NCBI GenBank assembly: GCA_027605045.1
Contig: JAQFWX010000001.1
Coordinates: 2,294,001-2,358,000 of the forward strand
Direction of reading: 5' to 3'
Length of the DNA stretch: 64,000 nt
Origin: Phallus indusiatus
Taxonomy: Eukaryota > Basidiomycota > Agaricomycetes > Phallales > Phallaceae
The position numbers and the translations under genes were made by a program. Below, in pieces: positions 60,266 through 64,000 of this stretch; the stretch's first letter is position 1, and each line of letters starts with the position of its first letter. A model generated the notes under the pieces. That model made no database searches, was not told the origin of the DNA, and saw only the letters and a program-made list of their open reading frames with translations.

Positions 60266-61966
60266 TCAGGGCACGATATCGATATCGTCACCACCGAGTC
60301 CTTCCGTGACATTTTCGTGGTCACTCATTTCCACCATAATGGATTGATGCATATAATCCACCACACTTCGAAAGTGAAGGCTCGGTAATGCTACATTCGT
60401 GGCTTGGATTATTGTTGAATTCCGTTGACGAAGATCCAAAGTAAAGCCCGCGAGCAAGATAACCAATAAACTAGTATAGTCTAGAGACGAATACGGTGAA
60501 CCTTGAAATAGGAAGGTAGACATACCTTTGTACGAAGGTACTCAGGGCCTCTACTACCGCCTGATATGGTATGAATTTGAATTTGAGACTGAATTACCGG
60601 AGTCATATTTTTAGAATGAAGCAGACCCACACCATTCAATCCGATCTATTGAATAAAATCAAATTTTTTCATAAAACAGAATAAGCATAGGTTTACTAGG
60701 TTAACGATTGCAAGACTACCACAGGAACCAACAGCAAAACTTTTTCGAAGAGGCAACATCAGGAATTGACAAAAGATATCAGCTTGAGTGCTGTTCGAAC
60801 CTACCCAAACTGTGATAGAACTGCAATCCCCATCATAAGGCAACTGTTCAAGAACATGAGTGGAACTTACTCTGTCTACCCATTACAGAAACAAGGTCGT
60901 TGTTGTTTCGAATGCCAGCTTCGCCCTTCAGCTTCCACGTAGCCCGAACATTCCATAAACAAACACCAAAGACAACTAATTCCAATAAAAGAAGCAAGAT
61001 ATTCTCCAAAAAGGATACCAGGTTAAGTTCAGCGTCTAATAAATCATCATATTTAAAGCATCATGAGGTGAGCACGCTTTTGTCGGGAATTTACCATTAA
61101 CACTGGAAAAGAATCAAGTGTGAGGTTCACATTTTCAATAACATAACTTGAAATAACAGACCTTAACGGGAAACATCCACTAAATACTACATACCCTAAG
61201 CGAGGGAAAGAATGAAGCGAACCAGTAGTAGTATCATAGTAGAAACGGAATTCTCACCATAAAGGATTACAATGGAGCTTCCCATTAAAAGCAAGATCAA
61301 AATTCCAAGTATGACCTTATTCCCTTGGCAAAAAGCGTATGCTCGAATGATAAGTATACCTAATTATTATCATAGAAGTTATGTTATATGAATGTATATC
61401 ACACTAACCTTGGATACTAATAATCATTAGAAGGTCCACGGCATTGCTTATGTTAGCCAGGTCGTTGCAAAAGCTTTGGCCTCTTTGAGATTCATTCCTT
61501 GAGGATAATAATCATATCTTGTTACCTTTCCTCCTGTAGGGAGGAATGTTCAACGTTGTTTGGACAATTAAGTTAATTCGTTTGGCTTACTTCCACAAAA
61601 TTCATCCAAACGGCAAGTGTTTGGGTGATTAATGCTCCATATCTTGTAAGGGCATAAAGTAAAATCGGGATACTGAATGGTCGGGACGATAACCACATAT
61701 ACCTCCCTTCTCGTGGTATATTCAACACTGTAGTATAAACAACCAGCGCTGGGATATCATTTTTATCAATTAACCGTTCATTGGCAGTTCTTCAGGTATA
61801 AGATAACCCACTAAAAGTGCTGAAAGAACTAAGTATATAAACATAACTAATATTTATTAGTCAATATTAAACACTGAATATCCAGAATAGTGACTCACTT
61901 CAAGTATACTTCTTGAATTAAAGTGTCTACATCACTACTAGTTGCATTAACGGTACTGTTGTTCAT
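60266..61966 (-). CDS. DUF6533 multi-pass membrane protein, copy I (shortened tail)
   Basis: Start MNNSTVNATSSDVDTLIQEV at 61966; core TLVVYTTVLNIPREGRYMW; exon 7 GYVVFSGCFPLR; helix exon LLELVVFGVCLWNVRATW. Exon 4 is 8 bases (GAGGAAAG), exon 8 is 8, exon 13 is 35. The tail keeps VVDYMHQSIMVEMSDHEN but stops early after GGDDIDIVP at TGA 60266, about 18 residues before the usual end; the sequence beyond still resembles the missing SPDVE...EE segment in a shifted frame. Otherwise intact and likely functional with a clipped acidic tail, like copy C. Confidence 0.78.
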
Positions 61967-64000
61967 CTTCAAAGATGAGGTATGAAAGTGCAGATGTACC
62001 GAATGATTGAGGACGAAATGGATGAAGTATGTTTAAACTTGCGTCTTCATGTTTGACAGACTGCCAGTCCGTTAAATAATTGCAATTCAGTCAAGGCCGG
62101 ATTTCTGGCTGCAAGTCTCAGGCAAGGGGTGTCTTCGTCGATCGTCGCATGATATGTCGAGATAAAATATCCATCATGTTCCTGACACCGTATTGATACC
62201 AGTGGGCCTCACCTTCAAAGCACATCCCGCGGTATGATCTCTGGATTACTCCGAGGTTTTCGGGGAGGTGATACACTTCCGAAAATGAAACGCAGATCAA
62301 CGATCAGCAACTAATAGAAAAGGTGGAATAATGATTGACACTGACCTCTCGACGCCCAGACGACCCGACTTCTAATTTCGTTGGCGTCAGAAGTGTTTTT
62401 TCCATGATAGGAAATTTTAGCGAGAGGTCGATTGTCACATCACTCAACCAGAGTTCACAGGAGTATTCATAGGAAAATGTTTTTACCTGCATTAGCCGCG
62501 CGCCCTATTGAATTATATCTGATAGAAGTGGTGGAACCCATTTATGCGCAGTATGACAATAGGCATCTTCGATATAGTCGACATGTCTGTTGATTTTCCT
62601 CCAAATTGCTATTGCCTTTGATCTGTGAAATAGGGACAATAGAAACCACCGCAATCTTGTACCTTAACTATGAATTTAAATACAGAAAATCAGGTGCGTA
62701 TATCCGGTGACGGGTCGGACACGAAGTGTGAAAGGTTCTTTCTGAGGTGCAATAAAATTGATGCGAGATAAGGGCAGGTTTGGCGTATTTACTGACAGTT
62801 GGTGATTCATGTCTTTCAAAACAAGGCTTACATGAACGTGTCTTCTTGTAGATGAGAGAGAGACGGCTAATACCTTCATGGCTACTTTGTCGTCATTCGT
62901 CATTGTATCTTTGATCTTGGTGATTCGGATCCCCTAATTACAAACCACTCGCCCATCATAACGGTTACAAATGGCACGGATGGCCATTTGAAAAAACCAG
63001 CTATTATGAAAAAGTCCACAACCGGTAGCTAAAAGCATGTGGAGTGACATCGGCGACCATGTCAGGATTATGGCAGGTTCTGTGATCGTCCCAGTAATTC
63101 GTCCCAGTAATTAGAGTACCAATCTCGCTGACTTGCTTCAGAAACGCAGCTGAACTAGCGCTGTTGAATGCAGCCTAGAATAACGAGTGCCGAATGAATT
63201 AAAATTTAATCTGTTAACGCTCTCACCCCATCACACGCGTCATTGACGTAATTGCGCGATGTTCCGAGAAGTTGCCATTAGGTCTCTGAGGGGCTGCATC
63301 CGTGTGCCATTGTGCAGATTGTATTGCGAAGATGACACCGAAGTAGTCGGTAGAGCACGCCAAAAATCACATGCCTTATCGACTAAAAAGTCTACTTGCC
63401 ACTTCGCGGCCCATTGTACTACGAAATGATTAAGCGACTCTGGAGTCTGAACTCATAGGGTCCAGTCTTGACAGATAAAGAATTCCAAGCGATAAGTTTG
63501 ATTCCGTCACTAAATCTTCACATGTATTGAAAGTTAATCTAAATTCAGGATGTTCAATCATGTTCTCAAAAACACGGTTGGTGAAATGGATATTCGAGAG
63601 TTGACTTACAGGTGTTCTTGTAAAGAGAAACATCATTTGAATCGCACTAATCGTGTTTAGTAAGCGCTAAAGCCCGGCGGATAGACGTACCAATCAAAAT
63701 CAGTACAAGTCAATATCTCCATCACAACGACCACTAGTGAGTGTTCTGATATGAGTATACGGAAAATATGCCTAATTATACCACTCATCCACTATTGTCG
63801 TTGATTTGGGCTCGGGTGAAGAAAGGACCGACGACAGCTCATTCTTGCAATTCAACTACGAATATAAGGTTGAAATAAGTTATGCTTAGAAGGAAATGTA
63901 TGGCTCAGTCGGCAAGTGCGGGGAAAGATGCGGTTTTCCATCGGGAAGTGGCAAACGGGCTTAAAACCAATCAATTTTAAGGTGAACATTTAATAAAAAA
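61967..64000 (-). repeat. 5' flank of copy I and start of a further unit
   Basis: 61.97-63.5 kb follows the flanks of G and F. The last 50 bases (GGGCTTAAAACCAATCAATT and onward) match 39901-39950, which marks the border region between units, so another unit probably continues beyond the window. No gene supported. Confidence 0.55.

Noticed and set aside
1..64000. CRISPR arrays, intact tRNA or rRNA genes, bacterial-type operons
   Set aside because: Looked for and not seen; the only tRNA-like signal is the B box in the SINE-like fragment at 16.08 kb.

Overview
This 64 kb window looks like genomic DNA of a mushroom-forming basidiomycete (Agaricomycetes). The genes are cut into many short exons by GT-AG introns mostly of 45-75 bases, coding density is moderate, and two families typical of that group occur: the DUF6533 multi-pass membrane proteins and a FunK1-type fungal kinase. 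No operons, ribosome binding sites, CRISPR arrays, rRNA or intact tRNA genes were seen.

Layout. The left end (1-5.2 kb) holds a 15-exon secreted GH20 beta-N-acetylhexosaminidase, an unusual three-repeat charged ORF just behind it, and a doubtful small gene. From 5.4 to 19.4 kb three direct units of 4-5 kb each carry one DUF6533 membrane protein gene (copies A, B and C, plus strand) with shared 5' and 3' flanks. A single-copy island at 19.8-24.2 kb contains two small unidentified genes, a damaged transmembrane-protein gene on the minus strand, and the RNA polymerase III subunit Rpc9/C17. From 25 to 63.5 kb more units of the same family follow: D (minus), E (plus, pseudogene), F, G, H and I (all minus), plus two decayed remnants. 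Between them sit an APH-like phosphotransferase gene (40.6-41.6 kb) and a FunK1 kinase pseudogene (54.7-57.6 kb) split by a 527 bp solo-LTR-like insertion.

The main content is therefore a lineage-specific expansion: eight apparently intact DUF6533 paralogues, one internally deleted copy and two remnants. All intact copies share the same exon plan, including micro-exons of 5-16 bases. I rebuilt copy A exon by exon and it gives exactly 332 codons plus stop; copy B gives the same length. The duplicated segment is much larger than the gene: about 1.8 kb of 5' flank and 1.5-2.4 kb of 3' flank travel with it, and small insertions (a SINE-like fragment in unit C, a poly-A element in unit F, a ~400 bp insert behind E) are visible by comparing copies.

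The function of the DUF6533 family is not known to me. The copies share a predicted 6-7 helix membrane core and a strongly conserved C-terminal tail, which suggests a receptor- or transporter-like role in a fast-duplicating family. Several single-copy genes carry isolated in-frame stop codons, all explicable by C:G to T:A transitions. Splice sites were assigned by eye from GT-AG consensus, reading frame and cross-copy comparison; no search or alignment program was run.
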